Shown here one piece after another: positions 15,675-25,573 of a stretch of 64,000 nt of DNA. Both the position numbers and the translations under genes were made by a program. The DNA comes from Bradyrhizobium sp. DOA9. GTDB taxonomy: Bacteria; Pseudomonadota; Alphaproteobacteria; Rhizobiales; Xanthobacteraceae. The stretch is from NCBI RefSeq assembly GCF_000617845.2, contig NZ_DF820425.1, positions 2,159,725 to 2,223,724 on the forward strand. Reading direction: 5' to 3'. How positions within the stretch are numbered: the first letter of the stretch is position 1; every line of letters starts with the position of its first letter. The notes under the pieces were generated by a model that saw nothing but the letters and a program-made list of their open reading frames with translations, did not search any database and was not told the DNA's origin.

Positions 15675-17489
15675 CTATCGCCTTCCGAACAGCTTCTCCA
15701 CGTCGCTCAGCTTCAGCTCGACATAGGTCGGCCGGCCGTGATTGCACTGGCCGGAGTTGGGCGTCTCCTCCATCTCGCGCAGCAGGGCGTTCATCTCCTC
15801 CGGCCTAAGCCTGCGGCCGGCGCGCACCGAGCCGTGGCAGGCCATGGTCGCCGCGACGTGCATCAGGCGGCGTTCGAGAGGGAGCGCCTCGTCCCATTCG
15901 GCCATGTGCTCTGAAAGATCGCGCAACAGGCCGCCGGCATTGGTCTTGCCGAGCAGCGAGGGCGTCTCGCGCACCGCGACCGCGCCGGGGCCGAAGGATT
16001 CGATGGCAAGGCCGAACGACGCCAGCTCCTCGCTGCGCTCCAGCAGGCGCTCCACCGTCGCCTCGTCCATCTCGACGATCTCCGGGATCAGCAGGATCTG
16101 CCGCTGCACGCCGTTGGCGGCGAGCGAGGCCTTGAGCCGCTCATAGACGATGCGTTCATGCGCGGCATGCTGGTCGACGATGATCAGGCCGTCGCGGGTC
16201 TGCGAGACGATGTAGGTCTCATGGATCTGGGTGCGCGCCGCGCCGAGCGGGCGATCGACGAGATCGCCGGCGGGTTGGATTTCGATCCGCACGTCCGCGC
16301 TGGGCGCGCCGACGTCGAAGGCAGCCTGCGCACGCTCGGCAAAGGCGGGCGCGGCCGAGCCTTCGAACGACGGCATCGGCGCGACCGGGGCAGATGGCGA
16401 GGCGCGCCAGTCCCAGCTTGCCGGGCGCGGTGGCGTGAAGGCCGGCCGGAACGAGGACAAGGCGCTCTCGCCGCTGTTGGCCGCGGTGCGGCGGCCCTCG
16501 CGTGCGAGAGCTTCCTTCAATCCGTGCACGATCAGCGCACGGACGAGGCCGGCGTTGCGGAAGCGCACCTCGGTCTTGGCCGGATGCACGTTGGCGTCGA
16601 CCTCGCGCGGATCGAGCGTCACGAACAGTGCCAGCACCGGATGGCGGTCGCGCGGCAGATAATCGGAATAGGCCGCGCGCACGGCGCCGAGAATGAGCTT
16701 GTCGCGCACCGGCCGGCCATTGACGAAGAGATATTGGCCGAGCGCGTTGGCCTTCGTGAGCGCCGGTGCCGCGGCATAGCCGGCGACGACGACGCCCTCG
16801 CGCTCGGCATGGACCTCGATGGCATGGCTGCGGAATTCGGCGCCGAGAATGTCGCCAAGCCGCGTCAGGCGGCCGGCGGCACCGGGCAGGGCGGCGGCCC
16901 AGGTCACCGGTGCGCGCTCCTCGCCTGCGAGCGTGAAAGCGATGTCGGGCCGTGCCATCGCGAGTCGCCGCACCACCTCGCGGATCGCTTCCGCCTCGGT
17001 GCGGTCGGTCTTCAGGAACTTGAGCCGCGCCGGCGTCGCATAGAAGAGGTCGCCGACCTCGACCCGGGTGCCATGCGCCAGCGCCGCCGGCATGATCCCG
17101 GACTTCTCGCCGCCCTCGACTGATAGCGCCCAGGCGTGCGGTTCACTCGCATGCCGCGTGGTGATGGAGAGCCGCGCCACCGAGCCGATCGAGGGCAGCG
17201 CCTCGCCGCGGAAGCCGAGGGTGCGGATCTGCAGCAGATCCTCGTCGTCGAGCTTGGAGGTGGCGTGGCGCTCGACGGCGAGCGCGAGGTCTTTCGCGGT
17301 CATGCCGCTGCCGTCGTCGGTGATGCCGATCCGCCGCCGCCCGCCGCCGTCGGTGAAGACGTCGATGCGGCTCGCGCCGGCATCGATGGCGTTCTCGACC
17401 AGCTCCTTGACCACGCTCGCGGGGCGTTCGACCACCTCGCCGGCGGCGATGCGGTTGACGACCTGTTCTGGAAGCTGGCGGACGGGCAT
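15675..17489 (-). CDS. mutL: DNA mismatch repair protein MutL
   Basis: A 604-residue protein that couples MutS mismatch recognition to strand incision. The GHKL ATPase is complete: motif I ELVENAIDAGAS (29-40), motif II DDGSGM (58-63) and motif III GFRGEAL (92-98). A Pro/Ala linker spans about 335-410. The C-terminal domain has the endonuclease motif DQHAAHERIVYE (439-450), with ACHGSVRAG (550-558) and CNHGRPT (582-588), so this is an incising MutL, as expected in a bacterium without MutH. The start ATG is at 17489. It is the last full-length gene of a minus-strand series. Confidence 0.97.
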   Translation of the reverse strand: MPVRQLPEQVVNRIAAGEVVERPASVVKELVENAIDAGASRIDVFTDGGGRRRIGITDDGSGMTAKDLALAVERHATSKLDDEDLLQIRTLGFRGEALPSIGSVARLSITTRHASEPHAWALSVEGGEKSGIMPAALAHGTRVEVGDLFYATPARLKFLKTDRTEAEAIREVVRRLAMARPDIAFTLAGEERAPVTWAAALPGAAGRLTRLGDILGAEFRSHAIEVHAEREGVVVAGYAAAPALTKANALGQYLFVNGRPVRDKLILGAVRAAYSDYLPRDRHPVLALFVTLDPREVDANVHPAKTEVRFRNAGLVRALIVHGLKEALAREGRRTAANSGESALSSFRPAFTPPRPASWDWRASPSAPVAPMPSFEGSAAPAFAERAQAAFDVGAPSADVRIEIQPAGDLVDRPLGAARTQIHETYIVSQTRDGLIIVDQHAAHERIVYERLKASLAANGVQRQILLIPEIVEMDEATVERLLERSEELASFGLAIESFGPGAVAVRETPSLLGKTNAGGLLRDLSEHMAEWDEALPLERRLMHVAATMACHGSVRAGRRLRPEEMNALLREMEETPNSGQCNHGRPTYVELKLSDVEKLFGRR

Positions 17490-17593
17490 GGGGGACTCAG
17501 TGGACGTTCAGATCGCCAATCTAGTCCCGCTGGCGGTCAATTGCATGAGGCATGTGCGGGCTGCCCACATGCTGTCTCCGCTGGAACTGCCTG

Positions 17594-18010
17594 CTAATCG
17601 TCAAAGCTGCGGCCGCGGCCGGCCTTGACGTCGCTGCGGCGTTTCTTGCCCTCGAGCCGGCGCTGCTTGGAGGCGAAGGTCGGCCGCGTCGCACGGCGAG
17701 GCGTCGGCCGCACCATGGCCTCCTTGAGGATCTCGACGAGACGGTCGACGGCATCCTGACGGTTGCGCTCCTGGGTGCGAAAGCGCTGGGCGTGGATCAC
17801 GATCACGCCGTCCTTGGTCATGCGCTGGCCGGCAATGCGGGCGAGGCGCAGCGATGCATCCTCGGGCAAGGTCAGCTTGCGCGTGTCGAAGCGCAGCTGC
17901 GCGGAGGTCGCGACCTTGTTGACGTTCTGCCCGCCCGGGCCGGAGGCGCGGACAAAGCCGATCTCGATGTCGTCCTCGTCGATGACGAGATCGCGGGATA
18001 TCCGCAGCAT
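17594..18010 (-). CDS. arfB: alternative ribosome-rescue factor, peptidyl-tRNA hydrolase ArfB
   Basis: A 138-residue ICT1/YaeJ family protein that releases peptides from stalled ribosomes without a stop codon in the A site. The catalytic GGQ (26-28) occurs in RASGPGGQNVNK. The basic C-terminal tail (TFASKQRRLEGKKRR onward) is the segment that enters the empty mRNA channel. The start at 18010 (MLRISRDLVID) gives the family length; the open frame extends upstream to 18106 through a palindromic repeat and is not used. Confidence 0.95.
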   Translation of the reverse strand: MLRISRDLVIDEDDIEIGFVRASGPGGQNVNKVATSAQLRFDTRKLTLPEDASLRLARIAGQRMTKDGVIVIHAQRFRTQERNRQDAVDRLVEILKEAMVRPTPRRATRPTFASKQRRLEGKKRRSDVKAGRGRSFDD

Positions 18011-18064
18011 GCTGGCACCAGGAAGAGATTCGGGTGCGCACAATAGCGGTTTTGGGTGGGATTC

Positions 18065-18104
18065 GTCATTCCGGGTTCGATGCTTCGCATCGCCCCGGAA
18101 TGAC
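18065..18104. repeat. short palindrome, GTCATTCCGGG family
   Basis: A 40-base hairpin with GTCATTCCGGG on one side and CCCCGGAATGAC on the other, and an inner CGATGC / GCATCG pair. It lies between the M16 peptidase stop (18111) and arfB start. A related, less regular sequence occurs near 39505-39545. It is a possible terminator or REP-like element. Confidence 0.7.
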
Positions 18105-18110
18105 AATTAC

Positions 18111-19475
18111 TCAGTTCGACTTCGGTGCCGCGGCCGCCGGTTGCGCGGCGGCCTGGGGGGCACGGCCGACCACGACGGTCAGCAGCCCCTGGCCCCAGAG
18201 CCGCTTGGCGGCCGCCTTGGCATCGTCCAGCGTCACGGCGTCGACGATGGCGTTGCGCTTCTCGATATAGTCGATCGGCAGCTTGTCCTGCTGATATTGC
18301 AGCAGCGCCTGCGCCAGCTTGGAGGAGGTGTCGAGCGCCAGCATCTGCGAGCCCTTGAGGTAGGACTTGGCCTCATCGAGCTCCTTCTGCGTCGGGCCCT
18401 CCTGGGCGATGCGGCGCACCTCCTGTTCGATGGCCTCGATGGTGTCGCCGGCACGGTCGGCGCGGGTGCCGGTGTTGCCGATGAAAATCGCCGAGTGCTG
18501 CATCCAGAGCAGCGACTCGTACACGGAATAGGCCAGCCCGCGCTTCTCGCGCACCTCGCGATAGAGCCGGGACGACAGGCCGCCGCCGCCGAGGATGTGG
18601 TTGACGACATAGGCCGCCATGAAGTTGGGGTCGCTGCGCTTCACGCCGGGCCCGCCGAAGGTGATCACGGTCTGCGGCACGTCCAGTGTCACGAAGGCGC
18701 GTTGCGGCGGCTTTGCGGCCTCGACGTCGGGGACTGGCGTCAGATTGGCCTTGGCCGGCAGGCTGCCGAAGGTGTGGTCGAGCAGCTTTCCGAGCGTGGC
18801 CGGATCGACGTCGCCGACGACTGCAATCTTGAGCCCGTCCTTGGCAAGGACACGGCCGACATAATCCCTCATGTCGGCGACGGTGATGGTCGGCACGCTG
18901 TCGAGGTTGCCGTTGCTCTGCCGGCCGTAGGGGTGCTCGCCGAACGCGACCTCCAGGAATTTGCGGCTCGCCAGCGAGGTCGGATTGGTGGTTTCGCGGC
19001 GCAGTCCCGAGATGACCTGCGAGCGGATGCGTTCGACATCGGCCGGATTGAACTGCGGCGAGGTTAGCGCCATCCTGAGCAGGTCGAAGGCCTCGTCCTT
19101 GTTGTCGCGCAGCATGCGCAGGCTGCCGCGGAAGGTGTCGCGGGAGGCGCTGAAGGAGAGCTCGATGGCGCGGCGGTCGAGCCGTTCATGGAACGTCTTG
19201 GAATCGAGATCGCCGGAACCTTCGTCGAGGAGATCGCCGACCAGGTTGGCGACACCGGGCTTGTCCTTGGGGTCCTGCGCCGAGCCGCCGGCGAAGGAAT
19301 ATTCCATCGCGATCAGCGGCACGGTTGCGTCCTGCACGAACCAGGCTTCGATGCCGCCCGGCGAGATCAGGTGCTGGATCTTTGCCGCGGCCTGCGACGG
19401 CGAGGCCGCGGAGAACGCGAGGACCGCGCCGGCGGCAATGGAGAATGCAACGCGTCGAAGGAAGGAATAGGTCAC
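18111..19475 (-). CDS. M16 family zinc-peptidase-like protein, non-catalytic partner
   Basis: A 454-residue exported protein of the pitrilysin / processing-peptidase family. It has a signal peptide (FLRRVAFSIAAGAVLAFSA to SQAA). The HxxEH zinc motif is absent from the first domain, whereas the glycine-rich and Arg/Tyr region GGGGLSSRLYREVREKRGLAYSVY in the second domain is intact, as in the alpha subunit of mitochondrial processing peptidase. It begins with GTG at 19475, overlapping the stop of the catalytic M16 gene (GTGA), so the two are made together and probably form a heterodimer in the periplasm. It ends in an Ala/Pro tail. Paired M16 genes of this kind are common in alphaproteobacteria. 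Confidence 0.9.
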   Translation of the reverse strand: MTYSFLRRVAFSIAAGAVLAFSAASPSQAAAKIQHLISPGGIEAWFVQDATVPLIAMEYSFAGGSAQDPKDKPGVANLVGDLLDEGSGDLDSKTFHERLDRRAIELSFSASRDTFRGSLRMLRDNKDEAFDLLRMALTSPQFNPADVERIRSQVISGLRRETTNPTSLASRKFLEVAFGEHPYGRQSNGNLDSVPTITVADMRDYVGRVLAKDGLKIAVVGDVDPATLGKLLDHTFGSLPAKANLTPVPDVEAAKPPQRAFVTLDVPQTVITFGGPGVKRSDPNFMAAYVVNHILGGGGLSSRLYREVREKRGLAYSVYESLLWMQHSAIFIGNTGTRADRAGDTIEAIEQEVRRIAQEGPTQKELDEAKSYLKGSQMLALDTSSKLAQALLQYQQDKLPIDYIEKRNAIVDAVTLDDAKAAAKRLWGQGLLTVVVGRAPQAAAQPAAAAPKSN

Positions 19476-20866
19476 GAGCGCTTCTCCTCGCGCTTGGCGG
19501 TTGCACTGTCCTTGATCAGATAGCCGGTCACCGAGCGCTTCTTCTCGAGCCATTTCTGCGCAACGGCGCGGACCTGCTCGGCGGTGACGGCGCGGATGCG
19601 ATCGGGCCAGCTCCTGATGTCCTCGATCGACAGCCCCGTGGTCAGCGCGCCGCCGTACCAGCGCGCCAGCACGGCCTGGTTGTCCTGGGCGTAGATCGCT
19701 TCGGCAATGAGCTGGGTCTTGACCCGCTCCAGATCCTCGGCGCGGATCGGGTTCTGCGCGACGTTGGCAAGGACCCCGTCGACCGCCTGTTCCACTTCGG
19801 CGAAGCTGACGCCGGGTTTCGGTGCAGCCGAGATCGCGAACTGGGTCGGGTCGAGCGAGATGCTCGAATAGCTGGCGCTGGCGGAGACCGCGAGCGGCTT
19901 GTCGACGACGAGGGCGCGGTAGAGATAGGAATTGCTGCCGCTGCCGATCAGCTGCGCGAGCACGTCGAGCGCCGCGCTCTCGCCGGCCGCGGCCGTGGTC
20001 GCCGAGGGCACCAGATAATAGCGCCGCATGTTCGGCTGCTCGACGCGCGGGTCGGCCAGCGTCACGGTGCGCGGGGCGGCGGGCTCCGGCTCCTGCGGAC
20101 GAACGCGCCGCGCCGGGATCGCGGGCTGTGCGGGAATCGAGCCGAAATTGCGCTCGACCAGCGGGCGGATTTCGGCGGCGTCGACGTCGCCGGCGATCAC
20201 CAGGATCGCGTTGTTCGGCGCGTAAAAGCGACGATAGAAGGCGAGCGCATCCTCGCGATCGAGCTTCTCGATCTCCTGATGCCATCCGATCACCGGACGC
20301 CCGTAGGGATGGTTGAGATAGAGCGCGGCCATGATCTGCTCGTTCAACCGCGCATCCGGATTATTGGCGACGCGCATGTTGTACTCTTCGAGCACGACGT
20401 CGCGCTCGGGCAGCACGTTCTCGTCCTTGAGGACGAGGCCCGTCATGCGGTCGGCCTCGAACTCCATCATGGTCGGCAGCTGCTCTTTCGGCACGCGCTG
20501 ATAGTAGTTGGTGTAGTCGACCGAGGTCGAAGCATTCTCGTTGCCGCCGACGCGCAGCACGGTCTGGGAGAATTCGCCGGCCGGATGCTTCGCGGTGCCC
20601 TTGAACATCAGGTGCTCGAGGAAATGCGCGAGCCCGGACTTGCCGGGCGTCTCGTCGGCCGAGCCCACCTTGTACCAGATCATCTCGGTGACCACGGGCG
20701 TGCGGCGATCCGGGATCACCACGACCTGCATGCCGTTGGAAAGCGTGAAGCTGGTGGGCGGGGCCGATGTGACCGTGGTCTGGGCAAGGGCGGCGTCGGC
20801 CGAGAGGACACTCGTCGAAAGCAGCGCGGCAAGGAGGCAGGCAGCCGATCGGTAAGAGAACATCAT
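19472..20866 (-). CDS. M16 family zinc peptidase, catalytic subunit
   Basis: A 464-residue exported metallopeptidase. The signal peptide spans about residues 1-29. The zinc and catalytic residues are present: H81-F-L-E-H85 in SGLAHFLEHLMFKG, and the distal Glu in VVLEEYN (about 160-161). The second domain has the usual M16 fold. The family cleaves short peptides inside a clam-shell chamber; the physiological substrate is unknown. The start has two adjacent ATG codons (20866 and 20863). It is coupled to the downstream non-catalytic partner gene and follows lspA and an exported protein on the same strand. Confidence 0.93.
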   Translation of the reverse strand: MMFSYRSAACLLAALLSTSVLSADAALAQTTVTSAPPTSFTLSNGMQVVVIPDRRTPVVTEMIWYKVGSADETPGKSGLAHFLEHLMFKGTAKHPAGEFSQTVLRVGGNENASTSVDYTNYYQRVPKEQLPTMMEFEADRMTGLVLKDENVLPERDVVLEEYNMRVANNPDARLNEQIMAALYLNHPYGRPVIGWHQEIEKLDREDALAFYRRFYAPNNAILVIAGDVDAAEIRPLVERNFGSIPAQPAIPARRVRPQEPEPAAPRTVTLADPRVEQPNMRRYYLVPSATTAAAGESAALDVLAQLIGSGSNSYLYRALVVDKPLAVSASASYSSISLDPTQFAISAAPKPGVSFAEVEQAVDGVLANVAQNPIRAEDLERVKTQLIAEAIYAQDNQAVLARWYGGALTTGLSIEDIRSWPDRIRAVTAEQVRAVAQKWLEKKRSVTGYLIKDSATAKREEKRS

Positions 20867-21033
20867 GATCCCTGGTTGTGAGGTGCCGAGCCCGGATCTC
20901 CGGCTCGGAGGGCACGGCATGCTACACCGTGCGGCTGAAGCTTCGCGTCACGAAGCAGAGAACGCTATCAACTCGGGAGCAGCCGGCAGCTGAAGCTGCG
21001 TGGCTGCGCAATATCGGGGCAAGAGCAGGAACG

Positions 21034-21759
21034 CTATTGCACCTTCTCCTTGCCGGATTGGACGTCGAAATAGGTTCGCTTCGAATTATCCGGGCCGGAG
21101 CCGTAGGCGTAGTTCGGCGACGGCGTCTGATATCCCGGCGGCGGCTCCACCAGCGATTGGCGTGGCGGTTCCGACGTGAACGGCTTCGATTCGGCGTCGT
21201 TCCCTTTGAACAGTTTCCACAGCCCGCCGGTATATCCGAGCTGGGCAGGGCTGAGGGTCGGATTGGCGGTGTTGGTGCCTGGCTGGACCGGGTCATTGCC
21301 GGTCTTTCCGGCGGCGGCCGTCTTGTGGGCGTTCATCTCGGCCGGCGACAGCGGCTGGGCATTTTTCCAGTACTCCGTTGCCTTGTTGCCGGACTTCTTG
21401 CGCTCGGCGACAGCATCCTTGCGGCGCTTCTCGTCGGGGTCCTTCGGCCAGTTTGGCGCAGCCGCGGCATCGGCTGCGGCAGGCGGCGGCAGGTCGAGCT
21501 TGGGCGGCACGACCAGCGGCGAACGCTCGCGGTATTCGATGCCGGGTTTTTCCATGCGCGTGGCGCCAAGGCCGGACATCAGGTTGTCGATGAGCTTCTC
21601 TTCGAAGGTCATGTCGTCGTCGTCATCGTCAGCAGCACGGGCGGCGCCGGTCGACATGACGAGGCCGATGCCGAGCGCGACGGTGGACCATTTCAGTGCC
21701 CGCCAGACCCCCGATTGGGGGTCTCGAACCATCGAACCGCTGGTCTTCGAGCTGCGCAT
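21034..21759 (-). CDS. exported protein of unknown function, Pro-rich
   Basis: A 241-residue protein. After a polar N-tail of about 22 residues comes a hydrophobic signal segment (STVALGIGLVMSTGAARA), then a run of six Asp (ADDDDDDMTFEEKL). The central and C-terminal parts are Pro/Ala/Lys-rich and probably flexible, with PPPGYQTPSPNYAYG near the end. I do not recognise a domain. The start at 21759 is chosen because the upstream open frame has no protein-like character. It lies between lspA and the M16 pair on the same strand; in related genomes I recall it accompanying these genes, so a link to envelope proteolysis is possible but unproven. Confidence 0.75.
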   Translation of the reverse strand: MRSSKTSGSMVRDPQSGVWRALKWSTVALGIGLVMSTGAARAADDDDDDMTFEEKLIDNLMSGLGATRMEKPGIEYRERSPLVVPPKLDLPPPAAADAAAAPNWPKDPDEKRRKDAVAERKKSGNKATEYWKNAQPLSPAEMNAHKTAAAGKTGNDPVQPGTNTANPTLSPAQLGYTGGLWKLFKGNDAESKPFTSEPPRQSLVEPPPGYQTPSPNYAYGSGPDNSKRTYFDVQSGKEKVQ

Positions 21760-21856
21760 GACCGTACCTGTTTCATATTGTAGCAGATTGCCGCTCGCGC
21801 GCGGCTCAAACCCTTGTAAAAGCCGGGTTCCGCCTGCCGGTCCGTATCGGCCGGGA

Positions 21857-22351
21857 TCAGGGCGCTTTTGCGGCGGGTACCCCCAGGAAGGAATCATACA
21901 ATAGCGCCGCCACCCCAGCAACGATGGCCACGTCCGCGAGGTTAAACACATACCAATTATAGGTATTTCCGGCGATCTCGACGTGGAACAGGGCGAAATC
22001 CACCACCGCGCCATAGGCCAGGCGGTCGATGCCATTGCCGATGGCACCGCCAATGATCAGGCCGAGCGCGACGGTCGCGAGCACGGTCTGCGAGCGCGCC
22101 ATCCAGATCGCCAGCGCGACCACGGCGATCGCCTTGACCGCCATCAGGGCGAGCTGCGCGGCCTGGCTGTCGTTCTGGAGCCAGCCGAAGCTGATGCCGA
22201 TGTTCCAGGCCAGCACCAGGTCGAAGAACGGTGTCACCCGCACCACGCCGCGACGGGCGAGGTCGAACACGTTTAGCAGCCAGAGCTTCGAGGCCTGGTC
22301 TGCCACGAGCGTGACCATGGCCGCGAGGATGCCGGCGCGGAGCGGGGTCAT
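21857..22351 (-). CDS. lspA: lipoprotein signal peptidase (signal peptidase II)
   Basis: A 164-residue inner-membrane aspartyl protease with four transmembrane helices that cleaves the signal peptide from diacylglyceryl-modified prolipoproteins, the step after Lgt (55860-56705 here). The catalytic aspartates are Asp118 (GNGIDRLAYGAVVDF) and Asp140 (FNLADVAI). It starts 10 bases after the ileS stop, the classical ileS-lspA arrangement. Confidence 0.96.
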   Translation of the reverse strand: MTPLRAGILAAMVTLVADQASKLWLLNVFDLARRGVVRVTPFFDLVLAWNIGISFGWLQNDSQAAQLALMAVKAIAVVALAIWMARSQTVLATVALGLIIGGAIGNGIDRLAYGAVVDFALFHVEIAGNTYNWYVFNLADVAIVAGVAALLYDSFLGVPAAKAP

Positions 22352-22361
22352 GGCCGGCCGG

Positions 22362-25300
22362 TCAGACGCTCACCCCCAGCGCCTTCCATTCGCGCAGCGC
22401 CTTGGCGTCGCGCGGGGTGACGTCGGGGTATTCAGGGTCCTCGCCGACAACAGGCGAAATCTTCCAGGAGCGGGCGCATTTGGTGCCGACCGCCTTCTCC
22501 ACCACGACAGCGACGCCGGGCACGGCATCGAGGCGGAATGCCGAGGCCGGCGCCTCGCCCTCCCGCACCTCGTAGTTCGAGGTGATGCAGACTTCAGCCA
22601 GATCGATGTCGAACAAGGTCGCCAGCATGCCGCGATCGGCGACATAGATCACCGGCGATGCCTCGAGCGAGGAGCCGATGTTCTTGGCGGCACGTTCCAG
22701 CTCGAGCGCGCCGGTGACGACGCGGCGGACGTTGCGAATGGTCTCCCACTTCGCGGCGAGCTTGTCGTCGCGGAGATCTTCGAGGTCGGTCGGGAACAGC
22801 GTCAGGTGCACCGACGGCTCGGCGCCCGGCCGGTACATGCGCCACGCCTCCTCGGCCGTGAAGCTGAGGATCGGCGCCAGCCATTTCAGGATCGAGGCGC
22901 ACAACAGGTCGATCGTCGTCAGCGCCGCCTTGCGCGTCAGCGAGGAGGGCGGATCGCAATACAGCGTATCCTTGCGGATGTCGAAGTAGAACGCCGAGAG
23001 CTCGCTGTTCAGGAACGCGGACAGGATCGCGACCACGGTCTTGTAGTCGAACTCCCGATAGGCCTTGCCGATCGCGGCGGCACGCACTGCGAGCTCGTGC
23101 AGCATCAAGCGTTCCAGCTCGGGCATCTCGGCAGGCGCGACCGCGTCGGCCGGCTTGTAATGATGCAGCGTGCCGAGCATCCAGCGCACGGTGTTGCGCA
23201 GCTTGCGATAGGTCTCGACGGTGTTCTTCAGGATCTCGGGGCCGATGCGCTGGTCGTCGGTGTAGTCGCTGGATGCGACCCAGAGCCTTAGGATGTCGGC
23301 GCCGGATTCCTTGATGACGGACTGCGGCTCGATGGTGTTGCCGAGCGACTTCGACATTTTGCGGCCGTCCTCGGCCTGGGTGAAGCCGTGGGTCAGCACG
23401 ATGTCGTAAGGCGCGCGCCCGCGCGTGCCGCAGCTTTCCAGCAGCGAGGAGTGGAACCAGCCGCGGTGCTGGTCCGAGCCTTCCAGGTACATCACCGTGT
23501 CGGCGCCGCCGTCGACCTTGCGCTTGATGCCAGCGAGGCCCGGGAAATGCACGGGGTCTTCCAGCACGAAGGCGTGGGTCGAGCCTGAATCGAACCAGAC
23601 GTCGAGGATGTCGTCGACCTTCTGCCAGTCCTCGCTCGCGCGCGAGCCGAGGAAGCGTTCGCGCGCGCCCGTCGCGTACCAGGCGTCGGCGCCTTCCTTC
23701 TCGAAGGCGTCGCCGATGCGCGCATTGACAGCCTCGTCCTGCAGGATCTCGGCCGAGCCGTCGCCCTTCTCGCGCACGAACACGGCGATCGGCACGCCCC
23801 AGGCGCGCTGGCGCGAGATCACCCAGTCGGGGCGCGCCTCGATCATGCCGTTGATGCGGTTCTCGCCGGACGGCGGCACCCATTGCGTCACCGAGATCGC
23901 ATGCAGCGCGCGGGCACGCAGGGTGTCGCCGCTCGTGGCCTTGCCGCCCTGCGCTACATCCTTGTCCATGGCGATGAACCATTGCGGCGTGTTGCGGAAG
24001 ATCACCGGCTTCTTGGAGCGCCAGGAGTGCGGATATTGATGCTTGAGCCGGCCGCGCGCGAGCAGCATGCCTCTGTCGACGAGCGCCTTGATGACGGCCT
24101 CGTTGGCGTCGCCCTTCTCGCCCTTGTCGGTGATGACGCGCTTGCCGGCAAAGCCCGGCGCATGATCGGTGTAGGCGCCGTTCTCGTCGACGGTATAGGG
24201 GATCGCGGTATTGATGCCGCGCGCATCGAGATCGCGCGCCTGTGCCATCCAGACATCGAAGTCCTCGCGGCCATGGCCGGGCGCCGTGTGCACGAAGCCG
24301 GTGCCGGTGTCGTCGGTGACGTGATCGCCGGGCAAAAGCGGCACGATGAAGTCGTAGCCGCCGCCAACGCCCCTCAGCGGATGGGCACACTCGATCGCGT
24401 CCATGGTGTCGCCGGGGACGTCGCGAACCTTCTCGTAAGCGGTCACGCGCGCCTGCTTGAAGACATCCTCCGCGAGCGCGTCGGCGAGGATGAGGAGGTC
24501 GCCGTTCTTGGCCCAATTGTCGGCGGGGGCGTCCGTCACCTTGTAGAGCCCATAGGCGATCTTCGGCGAGAACGAGATGGCGCGGTTGCCCGGCAGCGTC
24601 CAGGGCGTCGTGGTCCAGATCACGACGCTTGCCGAGGCGAGCGCACCGTGCGCGGGCGAGGTCACCGGGAACTTCACCCACACCGTATCGGACGTATGGT
24701 CCTCGTACTCGACCTCGGCCTCGGCCAGCGCGGTCTTCTCGACCACGCTCCACATCACCGGCTTGGAGCCGCGATAGAGCGTGCCGTTGGCGGCGAACTT
24801 CATCAGCTCGCGCGCGATCTGGGCTTCGGCCGGATAGCTCATCGTGGCGTAGGGATGGTCCCAATCGCCGATCACCCCTAAGCGCTTGAACTCCTCGCGC
24901 TGCACGCCGAGCCAGTGCGTGGCATAGGCGCGGCACTCCCGGCGGAAATCGATCATCGCGGCAGAGTCGCGGAAGTCGGGCTTCTGCTTGCCCTTCTTGC
25001 GATAATGCTCCTCCTCGACCTTCCACTCGATCGGCAGGCCGTGGCAGTCCCAGCCCGGCACGTAGTTGGAATCGAAGCCGAGCATCTGCTGGCTCTTGGT
25101 GACGAGATCCTTCAGGATCTTGTTCAGCGCCGTGCCGATATGGATGTTGCCGTTGGCGTAGGGCGGACCGTCATGCAGCACGAACTTGGCGCGGCCCTTC
25201 GCGCTCTGGCGCAGCTTCTCGTAGAGGCCGATTTCGTACCAGCGCTTGAGGATCTCCGGCTCGCGCTGCGGCAGGCCGGCGCGCATCGGGAATTCGGTCT

Positions 25301-25370
25301 GCGGCAGAAACAGGGTTTTCGAATAGTCTTTGGCTTCGGACTTTGGGGACTTTTGCGGCTTTTCGGACAT
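22362..25370 (-). CDS. ileS: isoleucine--tRNA ligase
   Basis: A 1002-residue class I synthetase. The HIGH signature is in [10 protein letters not shown] (70-79) and KMSKS is at 671-675 within [11 protein letters not shown]. The editing domain lies between, with [13 protein letters not shown] and the [12 protein letters not shown] segment. The C-terminal anticodon-binding domain ends without the Cys zinc motif of the E. coli enzyme, as is normal for alphaproteobacteria. The start ATG is at 25370. ribF is about 200 bases upstream and lspA directly downstream. Confidence 0.98.
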   Translation of the reverse strand: MSEKPQKSPKSEAKDYSKTLFLPQTEFPMRAGLPQREPEILKRWYEIGLYEKLRQSAKGRAKFVLHDGPPYANGNIHIGTALNKILKDLVTKSQQMLGFDSNYVPGWDCHGLPIEWKVEEEHYRKKGKQKPDFRDSAAMIDFRRECRAYATHWLGVQREEFKRLGVIGDWDHPYATMSYPAEAQIARELMKFAANGTLYRGSKPVMWSVVEKTALAEAEVEYEDHTSDTVWVKFPVTSPAHGALASASVVIWTTTPWTLPGNRAISFSPKIAYGLYKVTDAPADNWAKNGDLLILADALAEDVFKQARVTAYEKVRDVPGDTMDAIECAHPLRGVGGGYDFIVPLLPGDHVTDDTGTGFVHTAPGHGREDFDVWMAQARDLDARGINTAIPYTVDENGAYTDHAPGFAGKRVITDKGEKGDANEAVIKALVDRGMLLARGRLKHQYPHSWRSKKPVIFRNTPQWFIAMDKDVAQGGKATSGDTLRARALHAISVTQWVPPSGENRINGMIEARPDWVISRQRAWGVPIAVFVREKGDGSAEILQDEAVNARIGDAFEKEGADAWYATGARERFLGSRASEDWQKVDDILDVWFDSGSTHAFVLEDPVHFPGLAGIKRKVDGGADTVMYLEGSDQHRGWFHSSLLESCGTRGRAPYDIVLTHGFTQAEDGRKMSKSLGNTIEPQSVIKESGADILRLWVASSDYTDDQRIGPEILKNTVETYRKLRNTVRWMLGTLHHYKPADAVAPAEMPELERLMLHELAVRAAAIGKAYREFDYKTVVAILSAFLNSELSAFYFDIRKDTLYCDPPSSLTRKAALTTIDLLCASILKWLAPILSFTAEEAWRMYRPGAEPSVHLTLFPTDLEDLRDDKLAAKWETIRNVRRVVTGALELERAAKNIGSSLEASPVIYVADRGMLATLFDIDLAEVCITSNYEVREGEAPASAFRLDAVPGVAVVVEKAVGTKCARSWKISPVVGEDPEYPDVTPRDAKALREWKALGVSV

Positions 25371-25573
25371 GAGGCTGACTGGCTCGGAAATGGCGCGGGA
25401 ACGGATGGCGATGCAAAATCGCGGGTGAAACGACGAAATCCCGGTCTTGCGCCGAGCCTTCAGGCTCAGGCGGAAGCCGGGCCGCTAATCCCTATGATGC
25501 GCCGCGCAAACATGGGCTCTCCATAGCAGGGGGCCAAGGGAAGCGCAAAGGGCCGGCGAGGCCGGGTTTCGGC

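Noticed and set aside
18111..20285. 724-codon frame suggesting a double M16 protein
   Set aside because: The first 270 codons are another frame of the catalytic M16 gene. The real second gene starts at the GTG at 19475.
22594..25026. 810-codon minus-strand frame inside ileS
   Set aside because: It is in a shifted frame of ileS, is extremely Arg-rich and lacks conserved motifs.
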